Both the position numbers and the translations under genes were made by a program. A model generated the notes under the pieces. That model was not told the origin of the DNA. It worked only from the letters and a program-made list of their open reading frames with translations, and made no database searches. A stretch of 64,000 nt of DNA from CAYWFP01 sp964457365 (GTDB lineage: Bacteria; Planctomycetota; SZUA-567): contig CAYWFP010000001.1 of NCBI GenBank assembly GCA_964457365.1, positions 62,001-126,000 of the forward strand, written 5' to 3'. This document shows positions 8,408 to 16,727 of this stretch, in pieces (the stretch's first letter is position 1; each line of letters opens with the position of its first letter).

Positions 8408-8429
8408 CTGCGCTCCTTCCCGGTTCGTG

Positions 8430-9650
8430 CTATTTCAGCTTCAGGCCGACCTCGGCGGCCTGCTCGGTCACGGTCTCGACCACCGCCTCGTCCAGCGTCG
8501 CCGGCGCGGCCGGTTGCGCGGCGCGCTGCTTGGCGACATACTCCTCGCGTTCTTCGCTCAGCTTCTGGATGCGCTCCTGGATTTCGTCGCGGCGTTTGGC
8601 CTGCGCCTCGACGTACTTCTCGCGCGCCGCGGGCTTCATCCTGCGCATCTCTTCGGGCAACTCCTCCTCCGGCATGTTGGCGACGTCCTTGCCGCTCTTC
8701 AGCGCGTCGACGATATCCCAGTCGTTGTTGCGGTAATTCCGGCTGGCCTTGGACTCGGCGCGTTGGACGAAGCTGCCCTCGCCCATCTTCGCGGCGTTCT
8801 CGTCCTGCTCGACCTGCCGCCGCTTCTTCGCCTTGCCTTCACGGCCGTAATACAGATAGGTCCAGTTCAACTCGTTGTTGAGGCGGCGAATCTCGTCGTC
8901 CTGCGGCGCGGCGATATAGGCGGTCGTGTGGTTGTGATCGATGCTGAGATACTTGCCCCCGCCGAGGCGGGCGCCGTCCTCCCAGCCGCTGCCGCTGCCG
9001 GTGCGCCGGTCGCCGCAGAAGATGGTGTTGACCTTGATGCGCCTCTCCAGCGCCTCCGGGCAGACGGCGCGGTACTCGACCGTGCCCTGGGTGAACGGCT
9101 CGTTGCCGGCGATGAAGACGGCCTTGAGGTCGTTCTCGCGCCTGCTCCAGTCCAGCCGCTGCAGCGCGTCGCGGATGACGTGGCCGCAGTATTCCTGCCC
9201 GCCGTTGGTGGTCAGCGAAAAGAGCTCCTCCGAGAGGCGGTCGAGGTCGGTGGTAAACGGCACGATCATGCGGATATGCCCTTCGCCGGCGGGCAGCCCG
9301 TCGTTGCCGTACTCGAAGAGGGCCACCTCGACGCGCGGGGCGACGCCGTTCTGCTCGGCCTCGGCGAACTGGTTGACGATGCGCCAGAGCTGGGCCTTGG
9401 CCTGCCCGATCAGGCCGCTCATGCTGCCGCTGGTGTCCAGCAGCAGCGCCAACTGCACCCGCGGCGGCTCCCCGACCGGGATCGGATCCGGCACCGCCGC
9501 GATCGGTTCCTCCGCCAAGGCCAGACCGGAGCCGAAGAGGAAGGTCGAACCCAGCATCGCCGTCAGCGTCAGGCCGAGCACCAGCCCGGTGACGATCATG
9601 GAGATGCTGACAATCCAACCCGTCTTGCGCGAAATCGATAGACCGTTCAT
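8430..9650 (-). CDS. secreted or membrane-anchored von Willebrand factor A domain protein
   Basis: A 406-residue protein with a basic N-terminus and hydrophobic segment (about 10-43, WIVSISMIVTGLVLGLTL) acting as signal or anchor. The vWA domain follows: LALLLDTSGSMSG is a MIDAS motif (DxSxS), with further MIDAS residues expected near FTTDLDRL and VFIAGNEPFTQG. The C-terminal 110 residues are charged and coiled-coil-like (EEEMRRMKPAAREKYVEAQ, QERIQKLSEEREEYVAKQ). I start at 9650, where GGAAAGGG is well spaced; an ATG seven codons earlier is possible. It heads an operon with a small secreted protein and a two-component system, suggesting an envelope sensing module. Confidence 0.8.
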   Translation of the reverse strand: MNGLSISRKTGWIVSISMIVTGLVLGLTLTAMLGSTFLFGSGLALAEEPIAAVPDPIPVGEPPRVQLALLLDTSGSMSGLIGQAKAQLWRIVNQFAEAEQNGVAPRVEVALFEYGNDGLPAGEGHIRMIVPFTTDLDRLSEELFSLTTNGGQEYCGHVIRDALQRLDWSRRENDLKAVFIAGNEPFTQGTVEYRAVCPEALERRIKVNTIFCGDRRTGSGSGWEDGARLGGGKYLSIDHNHTTAYIAAPQDDEIRRLNNELNWTYLYYGREGKAKKRRQVEQDENAAKMGEGSFVQRAESKASRNYRNNDWDIVDALKSGKDVANMPEEELPEEMRRMKPAAREKYVEAQAKRRDEIQERIQKLSEEREEYVAKQRAAQPAAPATLDEAVVETVTEQAAEVGLKLK

Positions 9651-9787
9651 TCTCTGCCCTTTCCTGTTCATACGTCCTTGCGCGAAAAAAGCTCGTTCGT
9701 TGTTCCTACTGTACCTATTACGCGTTCCGGGGCTGAAAAGGTGTAACAGCTTTGTAACACGGCGCGGGTAACCGGGCAGGGACAAGG

Positions 9788-9820
9788 AAAAAGGGCTGCG
9801 GAGCGTCCGCAACCCCTTTT
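9788..9820 (-). terminator. intrinsic terminator after the fucosidase gene
   Basis: Arms 9793-9802 (GGGCTGCGGA) and 9806-9815 (TCCGCAACCC) pair with one mismatch around a 3-base loop. A five-A stretch on the plus strand gives the U-run for the minus-strand transcript; CTTTT on the other side could make it bidirectional. Confidence 0.75.
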
Positions 9821-9868
9821 CTTGAATCGGGTTATAGGCTTCCCGGCCATGGGTGCCGGCGCGGCGGG

Positions 9869-11182
9869 CTATTTGAGGAAAATCTCGATCACCGGCACCT
9901 CGACCGGCGGCTGGTTGATCGGGAGGTGGAAGGCCATGACCTTCTCCTTGATGCCGGTGCCGGGCCAGTTGGCCTCGCCGACCTCGGAGTATTTCACCTC
10001 GCTGCCGTCGTGCAGGAACTGCGCGTACTTGATCTTCCGGCCGAGGTTGGCGACGTGCAGGTGCTTGAACGGCCAGTTGAACATGTGCAGGTACAGCCGC
10101 TTGGTCTGCGGGTTGTACGTGTAGCGGCAGTCCTGCGGCGTGGGGATATTCTTCGGCGCCGGGCCGCAGCCGTAGACGGCGCGGTCGTGATACTTCATCC
10201 ATTCGCCGATGCCCTGCAGGCGTTCGCGCGCGCGGTAGTCGAACTCGCCGCGGGCGGTGGGGCCGACGTTCAGCAGCAGGTTGCCGTTCTTGCTCACCCC
10301 GTCGATCAGCATCCACAGCAGTTGCTTGACGCTCTTCCAGGTCATCTCGTCGCGGTGGTAGCCCCAGGAGCCGCTGAAGGTCTGGCAGGCTTCCCAGACG
10401 GCGGGCTTGCCTTTCTCGTCCTTCATCGGCTCGAACGGCTGGAACTGCTCGGGGGTGACGAAGTCGCCGGAGCCGGGCAGGTCCAGGCGATTGTCGATGA
10501 TGATCTCGGGCTGGAGCTTGCGCACGAGCTTGTACAGCTCCTCCGACTCCCAGTCGTCGCGGCCCTTGCCGTCCTCGCCGGGGTAGGAGAAGTCGAACCA
10601 GATGATGTCGATCTTGCCGAACTTGGTCAGCAGTTCCTTGACCTGGTCGCGCATGTAGGCGGCGTATTTCTTCATGTCGCGCTTGTCGTTCTTCTTCTTC
10701 TCCGTCTCGTTCTTGCCCATCGGGTGGATGCGGTCGACGGTGAACTCCGGGTGGTGCCAGTCGATAAGCGAGTAGTAGAAGCCGACCTTCAGCCCCTCGG
10801 CGCGGAACGCCTCGACCATCGGCTTCAGGAGGTCCCGCCCGGCGGGGGTGCCGGGGGCCTTGTAGTCGGTGTGGCGCGAATCCCAGAGACAGAAGCCTTC
10901 GTGGTGCTTGGTGGTGATGACGAAATACTTCATCCCCGCCTCCCTGGCCATGCGCGCCCATTCCTTCGGGTCGTACAGGTCCGGATCGAAGCGGTCGAAA
11001 TACTTCCGGTAGTCCTTGTCCGGGATCTCCTCGATCTTCTTGATCCACTCGTGCCGCGCGGCCATGGCGTAGAGGCCCCAGTGGATGAACATGCCGAAAC
11101 GGTCGTGGACGAACCAGCCGGTCTCGCCCTTGCCGGCGACGCGCGTCGTCTTCGTCGTCTTCCTGGCTGTCTTCCTGGCCAT
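9869..11182 (-). CDS. alpha-L-fucosidase, GH29 family
   Basis: A 437-residue glycoside hydrolase that releases alpha-linked L-fucose. GH29 landmarks are FVHDRFGMFIHWGLYA, YFVITTKHHEGFCLWDS, YYSLIDWHHPEF and IDIIWFDFSYPGEDG. The Asp of WFDFS (about residue 197) is at the nucleophile position. QTFSGSWGYHRD and SKNGNLLLNVGPTARGEF are also typical. There is no signal peptide; the N-terminus is a short Lys/Arg/Thr tail (MARKTARKTTKTTR), so it acts in the cytoplasm unless a non-classical route exists. The ATG at 11182 follows AAGGGGAA. Neighbours give no uptake system. Confidence 0.93.
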   Translation of the reverse strand: MARKTARKTTKTTRVAGKGETGWFVHDRFGMFIHWGLYAMAARHEWIKKIEEIPDKDYRKYFDRFDPDLYDPKEWARMAREAGMKYFVITTKHHEGFCLWDSRHTDYKAPGTPAGRDLLKPMVEAFRAEGLKVGFYYSLIDWHHPEFTVDRIHPMGKNETEKKKNDKRDMKKYAAYMRDQVKELLTKFGKIDIIWFDFSYPGEDGKGRDDWESEELYKLVRKLQPEIIIDNRLDLPGSGDFVTPEQFQPFEPMKDEKGKPAVWEACQTFSGSWGYHRDEMTWKSVKQLLWMLIDGVSKNGNLLLNVGPTARGEFDYRARERLQGIGEWMKYHDRAVYGCGPAPKNIPTPQDCRYTYNPQTKRLYLHMFNWPFKHLHVANLGRKIKYAQFLHDGSEVKYSEVGEANWPGTGIKEKVMAFHLPINQPPVEVPVIEIFLK

Positions 11183-11375
11183 CAGATTCCCCTTCGGAAC
11201 GGTTGCGCCGATCCCCCGCCGACGCGTTGGCCATAACCCTAGGTCGATTCGTCGCGGATTCAAGTGAAATTCCGTACAATGCGGCCAGAGTTGCGAAAAT
11301 ATCGCCCCGGGTCGCACGGACGCTTGATTGCCGGCGTTGACCGCGATAGGCTCAACGGCACAGGAAAGGACCGCC

Positions 11376-11903
11376 ATGCCCGAATTCCTCCGCTTCGGTT
11401 CGTACCGCGTGCCGGTGTCGGACCTGCTGGAATACGAATACGCCTGCGATCCGACATGCTGCATGGCTATCGACGCGTTCTGCTGCGCGCGGTTCGATAT
11501 CGGCATTACCTTCGAAGAGGAGGAGCGGATCACCGCGCTGCTGCCGGAGATCGCGCGACGCTGCCGCTGGCTGAGGCGCGGCGAGGGGTATGTCGACCCG
11601 TTCACTCGCAAGCCGAGCGAACTGCTGATCGACAAGCGCGCGGACGAGACCTGCAGCTTCAATTACCGGGGCACCGACGGCCGGTTCTGGTGTGCGGTGC
11701 ACACGGTCGCCGAGGAGCTGGGGATGGATCCGTTCAAGGTCAAGCCGCTGCCCTGCAGCCTCTGGCCATGGGCATTGGAAGGGAGGGACCTGTTGCGGCT
11801 GGACCTGGAATCCAACCCGCCATGCCTGAAGAAACGCACGCCCGACGGGACGTACGACCGGAATCTGCTTGCGCTGCTGCAACCGCTCGCGGAGAATGAC
11901 TGA
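11376..11903 (+). CDS. DUF3109/YkgJ-like cysteine-cluster protein
   Basis: A 175-residue soluble protein with cysteines grouped as YACDPTCCMAIDAFCCARFDIGIT near the N-terminus, then ETCSFNYRGTDGRFWCAVH, PLPCSLWPW and NPPCLKKR. This spacing is that of the DUF3109/YkgJ family, thought to bind a metal or Fe-S cluster. Start ATG 11376 follows AGGAAAGGA at the right distance; an in-frame ATG 16 codons upstream lacks a ribosome site. It lies 33 bases upstream of the aminopeptidase gene and may be cotranscribed. Function unknown. Confidence 0.75.
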   Translation: MPEFLRFGSYRVPVSDLLEYEYACDPTCCMAIDAFCCARFDIGITFEEEERITALLPEIARRCRWLRRGEGYVDPFTRKPSELLIDKRADETCSFNYRGTDGRFWCAVHTVAEELGMDPFKVKPLPCSLWPWALEGRDLLRLDLESNPPCLKKRTPDGTYDRNLLALLQPLAEND

Positions 11904-11936
11904 CCGCGTTTACCCATCGACCGGAAAGGAAATCCC

Positions 11937-13391
11937 ATGGCGACGCCCTCCTTCACCACCGCGACCCGGTATACCCCGCGCGCGCAGGACTTCATCGTCC
12001 AGCTTTTCTGCAACGAACGGACCGCGTGTTTCGACCGGAAGCTGTTGCCGGCGGCGCTGAGCGGCTTCAAGCCCGGCAAGGAGAAGGGCGCGGCGAAGAT
12101 CGCCTTCGTCGGCACGCACGAGAAGAAAGATCTCTGCGTCTATCTCGCGCGCCTAGACGCCGAGCATACCCCTTGCGCCCGCACGGCGAAGAAGGCGGTC
12201 GCGCAGGCGCTGGAGAAAGCGAAAGGGCACGAGTGCAAGCGGGTGGTGGTCCTGATGGACGGCAAGCACGCCGAGCTTTGCGCGGGAGTGCAGGAGGGGG
12301 CGCTGCTGGGCGGCTACGTCTTCGACAAGTACCTGCAGAAAAAGAAAAAACCGCTGCCGGTGCTGCTGGTGGCGCCGGGGCTGAAAGCGGCGCAGAAGAA
12401 GAATCTGGCCGAGGCGGCGAAGGTGTACGACCACGTCAATTTCGCGCGCGAGGTGCTGAACGAGCCGAGCAACGCCATCGACCCGCACACGCTCGCCGCG
12501 GCGTTCAGGAAGCTCGCGCAGGGCACCGGCCTCAAGGTCGCCGTCTGGGACCGGAAGCGGCTGCAGAAGGAGAGCTGCGGCGGCATCCTCGCCGTCGGGG
12601 CCGGCAGCAAGGTCGCGCCGCGGCTGGTGATCGGCGAGTACAAACCGGCCAAGGCCAAGGCGCACCTGGCGCTGGTCGGCAAGGGCGTCACCTTCGATAC
12701 CGGCGGTTACTGTCTCAAGCCCGGCGCCAGCCAGAGCGGAATGAAGATGGACATGGGCGGGGCCGCGACGATGTTCCCGGCCGCGTGCGCTATCGCGAAG
12801 CTGAAGCTGCCGATTCGCGTGACCGTCTACACGCCGCTGGTGCGCAACGACATCTCCTCGACGGCCTACCACGTCAACGACATCCTGCGCATGCGTGCGG
12901 GCAAGACCGTACAGGTGGACAATACCGACGCCGAGGGGCGGCTCATCCTCGCCGACGCGCTGGCGCTGGCGGGGGAGAAGAAGCCCGACTGCATCGTCGA
13001 CGCGGCGACGCTGACCGGGGCGTGCGTGGTCGCTCTGGGCGAGGACATCGCCGGCGTCTACGGCACCGACCCGGAGTTTACCCGGACATTGCTGGCGGCC
13101 GCGGACGAGGCGGGCGAGCACGCCTGGGAAATGCCGCTCCATAGGCCGTATGCCGAGCAGCTCAAGACGCCGCTGGCCGACTGCAAGAACATCGGCGCCA
13201 AGTGGGGCGGCTCGATCACCGCCGCCTTGTTCCTGCATCAATTCGTCCCCGAGGGGATGAAGTGGATCCACCTCGACATCGCCGGCCCCGGCATCAAGGA
13301 GGAGCCGCTGGAGCATCTCGGCAAGGGCGCCAAGGGCTGGGGCGTCAAGACCGTGGTGGCGCTGGCGCGGAAGCTAGCCGGCAAGAGCTAG
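11937..13391 (+). CDS. pepA: leucyl aminopeptidase, M17 family
   Basis: A 484-residue cytosolic metallo-exopeptidase that removes N-terminal residues from peptides. The C-terminal catalytic domain carries the two-metal centre: LVGKGVTFDTGGYCLKP (Lys and Asp ligands, about residues 248-262), KMDMGGAATM, the family signature NTDAEGRLILADAL (about 328-341) and DAATLTGACVVALGED. The N-terminal ~160 residues form the more variable hexamerisation domain. The ATG at 11937 has GGAAAGGAAA upstream. A terminator-like hairpin follows at 13437-13470. Confidence 0.95.
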   Translation: MATPSFTTATRYTPRAQDFIVQLFCNERTACFDRKLLPAALSGFKPGKEKGAAKIAFVGTHEKKDLCVYLARLDAEHTPCARTAKKAVAQALEKAKGHECKRVVVLMDGKHAELCAGVQEGALLGGYVFDKYLQKKKKPLPVLLVAPGLKAAQKKNLAEAAKVYDHVNFAREVLNEPSNAIDPHTLAAAFRKLAQGTGLKVAVWDRKRLQKESCGGILAVGAGSKVAPRLVIGEYKPAKAKAHLALVGKGVTFDTGGYCLKPGASQSGMKMDMGGAATMFPAACAIAKLKLPIRVTVYTPLVRNDISSTAYHVNDILRMRAGKTVQVDNTDAEGRLILADALALAGEKKPDCIVDAATLTGACVVALGEDIAGVYGTDPEFTRTLLAAADEAGEHAWEMPLHRPYAEQLKTPLADCKNIGAKWGGSITAALFLHQFVPEGMKWIHLDIAGPGIKEEPLEHLGKGAKGWGVKTVVALARKLAGKS

Positions 13392-13394
13392 GGG

Positions 13395-13422
13395 TTGTGC
13401 CGCCGCCGGAGGGCGCTATAAT
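13395..13422 (+). promoter_or_regulatory. possible promoter before the LABN-GT2 gene
   Basis: TTGTGC at 13395-13400, 16 bases, then a perfect TATAAT at 13417-13422. A start near 13429 would place the hairpin at 13437-13470 inside a 57-base leader of the following gene. Confidence 0.45.
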
Positions 13423-13436
13423 CGAGGCCGTCCGTT

Positions 13437-13470
13437 CCGCCGTCTGGATCAGCCCGGACGGCGGCTTTTT
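13437..13470 (+). terminator. intrinsic terminator or attenuator between pepA and the GT2 gene
   Basis: An 8-bp perfect stem, CCGCCGTC (13437-13444) with GACGGCGG (13457-13464), a 12-base loop and then C-T5. It ends pepA transcription. Because a TATAAT lies just upstream, it could also act on transcripts of the next gene. Confidence 0.7.
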
Positions 13471-13485
13471 CGGAGACCGCCGCGC

Positions 13486-14511
13486 ATGTGGGCATGGCTG
13501 ATCGAGAACTGGGACTGGTGGTCGCTGGTCTTTCTGCTCGGGGAGTTCATGTTCTTCCTGCGCATTCTCGTGCAGTGGGCCTCGAGCGAGAAGGCCGGAA
13601 AACCGGTGCTGCCGGTGGTTTACTGGTACATCAGCCTCATCGGCGCGTTGCTGGTGGTGCTCTACGCCATCGAGCGCCGGCTGCCCGAGCTTCTGCTGCC
13701 GCAGATTCCCGGCACGCTGATCTATCTGCGCAACCTCCAGCTCGAGTATCGTCACCGGGCGCAGCAGGCCCGGCGCGAAACGCAGGGCTTTCACAAACCC
13801 GACTTTCCCTGGCCCTCCGTCAGTGTCGTCATTGGCGCGCACAACGAGGAAGGCTATATCGGCAGGACCGTCGAGGCGCTGCAGCGGCAGGATTACCGCG
13901 GGCCCTACGAGATCATCGCCGCGCTCAACGGGTGCACCGACGATACGCGCACGGTCGCCGGGCGCTACGGCATCCGCATCGAGGAGACCTCGCGCAAGGG
14001 CATCGCGTTGGGGCGCAACCTCGGCGGTTTCGCCGCCGAGAGCGAGATCCTCGTCTTCGTCGACGCCGACACGGTGCTTCCGGAGGACGGCATCCGCCGC
14101 ATGGTCGAGGGGCTGTACGGCAGGAAGAAAGCCGTCGCCTGTGTCGGCGGCCGGCCGGACAAGGGCGGTATCTTCACCCGCCTGGTCTTTCATATCGCCA
14201 ACTGGTACACCCGACGCAGGCAGGTCTCGCCGCCCGGGCCGATCACCGGCATCGCCGCCGAGCTCTTCCGCGCGGTGAACGGTTTCGACGAAAACCTGCC
14301 GCAGGGTTTGAACACCGACCTGATCAAGCGCTGTAAAGCCGCCGGCGCGGAGTACGTCTGGATCGAGGGCGCCTTCGCCGAGACCTCGACGCGCCGCTTC
14401 GAGAAGACCGGCCTCGTCCGGCAGATGCTGGCCTGGCGCAGGAATCACCGGGATCTCGACGCCGGCAACCGGCAGGCCGTGGCCCGGCGCGCGTACCAGG
14501 ACTATCGCTGA
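13486..14511 (+). CDS. fusion of LABN membrane domain and family 2 glycosyltransferase
   Basis: A 341-residue protein. Residues about 10-90 match the lipid-A-disaccharide-synthase N-terminal (LABN) domain: LGEFMFFLRILVQWASSEK, PVVYWYISLIGALLVVLYAI and the closing GTLIYLRNL, giving about three membrane helices. From about residue 107 a GT2 catalytic domain starts (PSVSVVIGAHNEEGYIGRTV, IAALNGCTDDT, VFVDADTVLPEDG with the DAD metal site). The enzyme should transfer a sugar to a lipid carrier at the inner membrane. LABN is usually separate or fused to LpxB, so this fusion is unusual. A YdjC/HpnK-type deacetylase follows 22 bases later. Confidence 0.8.
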   Translation: MWAWLIENWDWWSLVFLLGEFMFFLRILVQWASSEKAGKPVLPVVYWYISLIGALLVVLYAIERRLPELLLPQIPGTLIYLRNLQLEYRHRAQQARRETQGFHKPDFPWPSVSVVIGAHNEEGYIGRTVEALQRQDYRGPYEIIAALNGCTDDTRTVAGRYGIRIEETSRKGIALGRNLGGFAAESEILVFVDADTVLPEDGIRRMVEGLYGRKKAVACVGGRPDKGGIFTRLVFHIANWYTRRRQVSPPGPITGIAAELFRAVNGFDENLPQGLNTDLIKRCKAAGAEYVWIEGAFAETSTRRFEKTGLVRQMLAWRRNHRDLDAGNRQAVARRAYQDYR

Positions 14512-14533
14512 TTGCCATGCCGGAGATTCGCGC

Positions 14534-15403
14534 GTGAAGACGCTGATCGTCAACGCCGACGATTTCGGCCTCGCCGAGTGCGTCAACAACGGTATTCTGG
14601 ACGCCCACAGGCGCGGCATCGTCACCTCCGCGACGCTGATGGCCAACATGCCCGCGTTCGGCCACGCGGTGGAATTGGCCAGGGCGCATCCGACGCTCCG
14701 CCTCGGGGTGCATCTGAATCTCGTCCGGGGCCGGCCGGTCTCGCCGCCGGAGTTGCTGACGCCGCTGCTGGATCGCGACGGAGTGTTTCTCTTCAAGCGC
14801 AAGACGCTGCGCGCGGCCTGCCGGCGTGAAGAGGTCGCCGCCGCCGCCGAGCGCGAGTACCGCGCGCAGATCGAGAAGGTCGTCGCCGCCGGCATCGCGC
14901 CCACGCACCTCGACTTCGAGGCGCACCACGCGCTCTGGCATCCGCTCTACGTGCTCGCCGTGCGGCTGGCCGGCGAGTACGGGCTGGCAATCCGCAACCT
15001 GCGCGAACCGGTGGGGCGTGTGCTGCGGTCGCTGCCGTGGCCGGGGTGGCGCCCGGCGGGGAACTCGCTGCTGCTGTATCTCTACGTTTCGCTCAAACAC
15101 CGGGCGCTGCGCTCGCAGGCACGCTGCCCGGATTATTTCTTCGGCCAGAGCCATATCGGCCGCCTTGACGAGCCGTTTCTGGCGGCGCTGATCCGCCACC
15201 TGCCCGAGGGGATCTCCGAGTTGATGTGCCATCCGGGTCAGGTTGATCAAGACGAATTACAGCAGCTCGCGCCCGAGATCGGCCCATCCTGGCTGCACCG
15301 GCAGCGACCTGTGGAGCAGCAAGCTTTGAACGTGCCCGGTATCAAGCAACTAATTGAAGATAAAGATGTTACACTCGCGACATTCCGCGATATCCCCACC
15401 TGA
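14534..15403 (+). CDS. YdjC/HpnK (ChbG)-family carbohydrate deacetylase
   Basis: A 289-residue protein of the YdjC superfamily. Diagnostic features are the N-terminal NADDFGL (Asp-Asp metal site, residues 6-12), LGVHLNLVRGRPVSPP (His ligand), THLDFEAHHALWHPLY and ELMCHPGQVD. These enzymes remove N-acetyl groups from amino sugars; HpnK members act in hopanoid-associated or lipid glycan synthesis. The GTG at 14534 places NADDFGL near the N-terminus as in relatives. Its position after a membrane-tethered glycosyltransferase suggests the pair makes and then deacetylates a lipid-linked amino sugar. Confidence 0.85.
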   Translation: MKTLIVNADDFGLAECVNNGILDAHRRGIVTSATLMANMPAFGHAVELARAHPTLRLGVHLNLVRGRPVSPPELLTPLLDRDGVFLFKRKTLRAACRREEVAAAAEREYRAQIEKVVAAGIAPTHLDFEAHHALWHPLYVLAVRLAGEYGLAIRNLREPVGRVLRSLPWPGWRPAGNSLLLYLYVSLKHRALRSQARCPDYFFGQSHIGRLDEPFLAALIRHLPEGISELMCHPGQVDQDELQQLAPEIGPSWLHRQRPVEQQALNVPGIKQLIEDKDVTLATFRDIPT

Positions 15404-15727
15404 TCCCGTCTTATCCCCATGATCTTCTCGGCCTTGATTTAAGACGGCAAAATTTTCCGGTTGGCAGCATTTCGAACCGGCAGACCTTGGCCTGCAGATC
15501 GACCGGCCGTTATCGCTCATGTTTGGGCCCGCGCGGCGTTCAATCTATAAGGCGTTGTAAATTAATGATTTGCGGCTCAACAGAAAGCCTCCCTGCCGAT
15601 GTGTATCGACCTGGCATGGCGTTGGCTTCGCGGTTATTGCCGGAGCTGGGGTCTTCGCCGGTCGGCCGGATCGTTTCGGCATATGACGGAGCGGCCCCTG
15701 ATTTCCGGAAAAAGGAGAATTCGGCGC
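15404..15727 (+). other. 324-base intergenic region upstream of the flagellar rod operon
   Basis: No gene is seen. The first half is less GC-rich than its surroundings. The only interpretable element is the sigma-54-like promoter at 15611-15628; an AAAGGAGA ribosome site near its right end serves the small ORF at 15728. Confidence 0.6.
15611..15628 (+). promoter_or_regulatory. sigma-54-type promoter of the flgF operon
   Basis: CTGGCATGGCGTTGGCTT fits the sigma-54 consensus YTGGCACG-N4-TTGCW with the required GG-N10-GC spacing (GG 15613-15614, GC 15625-15626). Only two positions deviate. Transcription would start near 15638, about 90 bases before the first ORF. Sigma-54 control of rod/hook genes is common in polarly flagellated bacteria. 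Confidence 0.6.
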
Positions 15728-15895
15728 ATGCGGATGTCCGATAAAGAACTGCAGGAAGGCATGCGGCAGTGCGCCTCGTTCCGCACGCTGAAAGCGGACA
15801 AGCTCGGGGCGACTGTGTTGCAGCTGTGCCGGGACCGGGACACGGGGCAGAAGCCCGCGACGGTCGCCGGCACGCGGGAGAAGACGAATGATTAA
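15728..15895 (+). CDS. small hypothetical protein, 55 aa, first gene of the flagellar operon
   Basis: A 55-residue polar protein (MRMSDKELQEGMRQ, CASFRTLKADKLGATVLQLC and a basic tail). A ribosome site (AAAGGAGA at 15711-15718) is spaced about 10 bases from the ATG. The stop overlaps the flgF start by 8 bases, so it is translationally coupled to flgF. Size and position recall a FlgM/FliT-type regulator, but no motif of either is convincing. A second ATG two codons later is possible. Function unknown. Confidence 0.6.
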   Translation: MRMSDKELQEGMRQCASFRTLKADKLGATVLQLCRDRDTGQKPATVAGTREKTND

Positions 15896-16679
15896 CGGCA
15901 TGTACCTCTCGACCATGGGCGCGATGGTGCAATCGAGCCGCCACGGGATCATCGCCAACAATCTGGCCAACACCAACACCGTCGGCTTCAAGCCCGACAC
16001 GGCCATCATCCGCTCGGTCAAGGCCGAGAGCATCCGCGACGAATTGCCGCGCCCGGAGATCGAGCCGATCCTGGCCCATACCGGCGGCGGCGCCTGGCTG
16101 GACGATACGCCGACGCTCTTCAAGATGGGGCAGTTGATCGAGACCGGCAATCCCTTCAACGTCAGCCTCACCGACAGCGGCGACGGGCGGGTTCATTTCT
16201 TCATGATCCAGAAACCCGGCGACGAGAAGGTCTACTACACCCGCAACGGAGAGTTCCAACTGAACAACGATGGCGTGCTGGTCAACAAGAACGGCTACCG
16301 CGTTCTCTCGGCCGACGGCGGGGAGATCGTGGTTCCGACCGACGCGCCGATGCGCCCCTTTGTCGACCAGGACGGCAATATCACCAACCAGGCGACCGAC
16401 GACAACGAGATCATCGGTCAGATCGGCGTGGTCGCCTCGAGCAACCCGCAGGGATTGAAGAAGCTCGGCGACAACCTGTACGAGCTGAACGAGGCGCAGG
16501 TGGTCAACGCCCAGGAGGGCGTGCACGCGGCGGCGGTGGAAGGATCGGCGGCCGATCCGATCCAGGAGATGACCAACATGATCGAGGCGCAGCGACTGTA
16601 CCAGACCAACATGCGCTTCATCAGCATCCAGGACGAGTCGCTGGGGGCGACGGTGTCGCAGCTCGGGCGCGTCGTCTAG
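15888..16679 (+). CDS. flgF: flagellar basal-body rod protein FlgF
   Basis: A 263-residue rod protein. The N-terminal MINGMYLSTMGAMVQSSRHG with NNLANTNTVGFK is the flagellar rod/hook D0 motif, and the C-terminus NMIEAQRLYQTNMRFI forms the matching D0 helix. DSGDGRVHFFMIQKPGDEKV and YYTRNGEFQLNNDGVLV are the FlgF/FlgG central domain. It is the first of two tandem FlgF/FlgG-type genes; being followed by a clear FlgG, it is called FlgF, a proximal rod subunit exported through the flagellar type III apparatus (no Sec signal peptide). Confidence 0.92.
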   Translation: MINGMYLSTMGAMVQSSRHGIIANNLANTNTVGFKPDTAIIRSVKAESIRDELPRPEIEPILAHTGGGAWLDDTPTLFKMGQLIETGNPFNVSLTDSGDGRVHFFMIQKPGDEKVYYTRNGEFQLNNDGVLVNKNGYRVLSADGGEIVVPTDAPMRPFVDQDGNITNQATDDNEIIGQIGVVASSNPQGLKKLGDNLYELNEAQVVNAQEGVHAAAVEGSAADPIQEMTNMIEAQRLYQTNMRFISIQDESLGATVSQLGRVV

Positions 16680-16727
16680 CGCCCGTGACGGTGAGGAAAC
16701 GGTAACGAGGAAGCGAGGGACCCGACC

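Noticed and set aside
15449..15467. Sigma-54 site at TTGGCAGCATTTCGAAC
   Set aside because: It has a -24-like TTGGCA but no TTGC at the -12 distance; the site at 15611 is much better.
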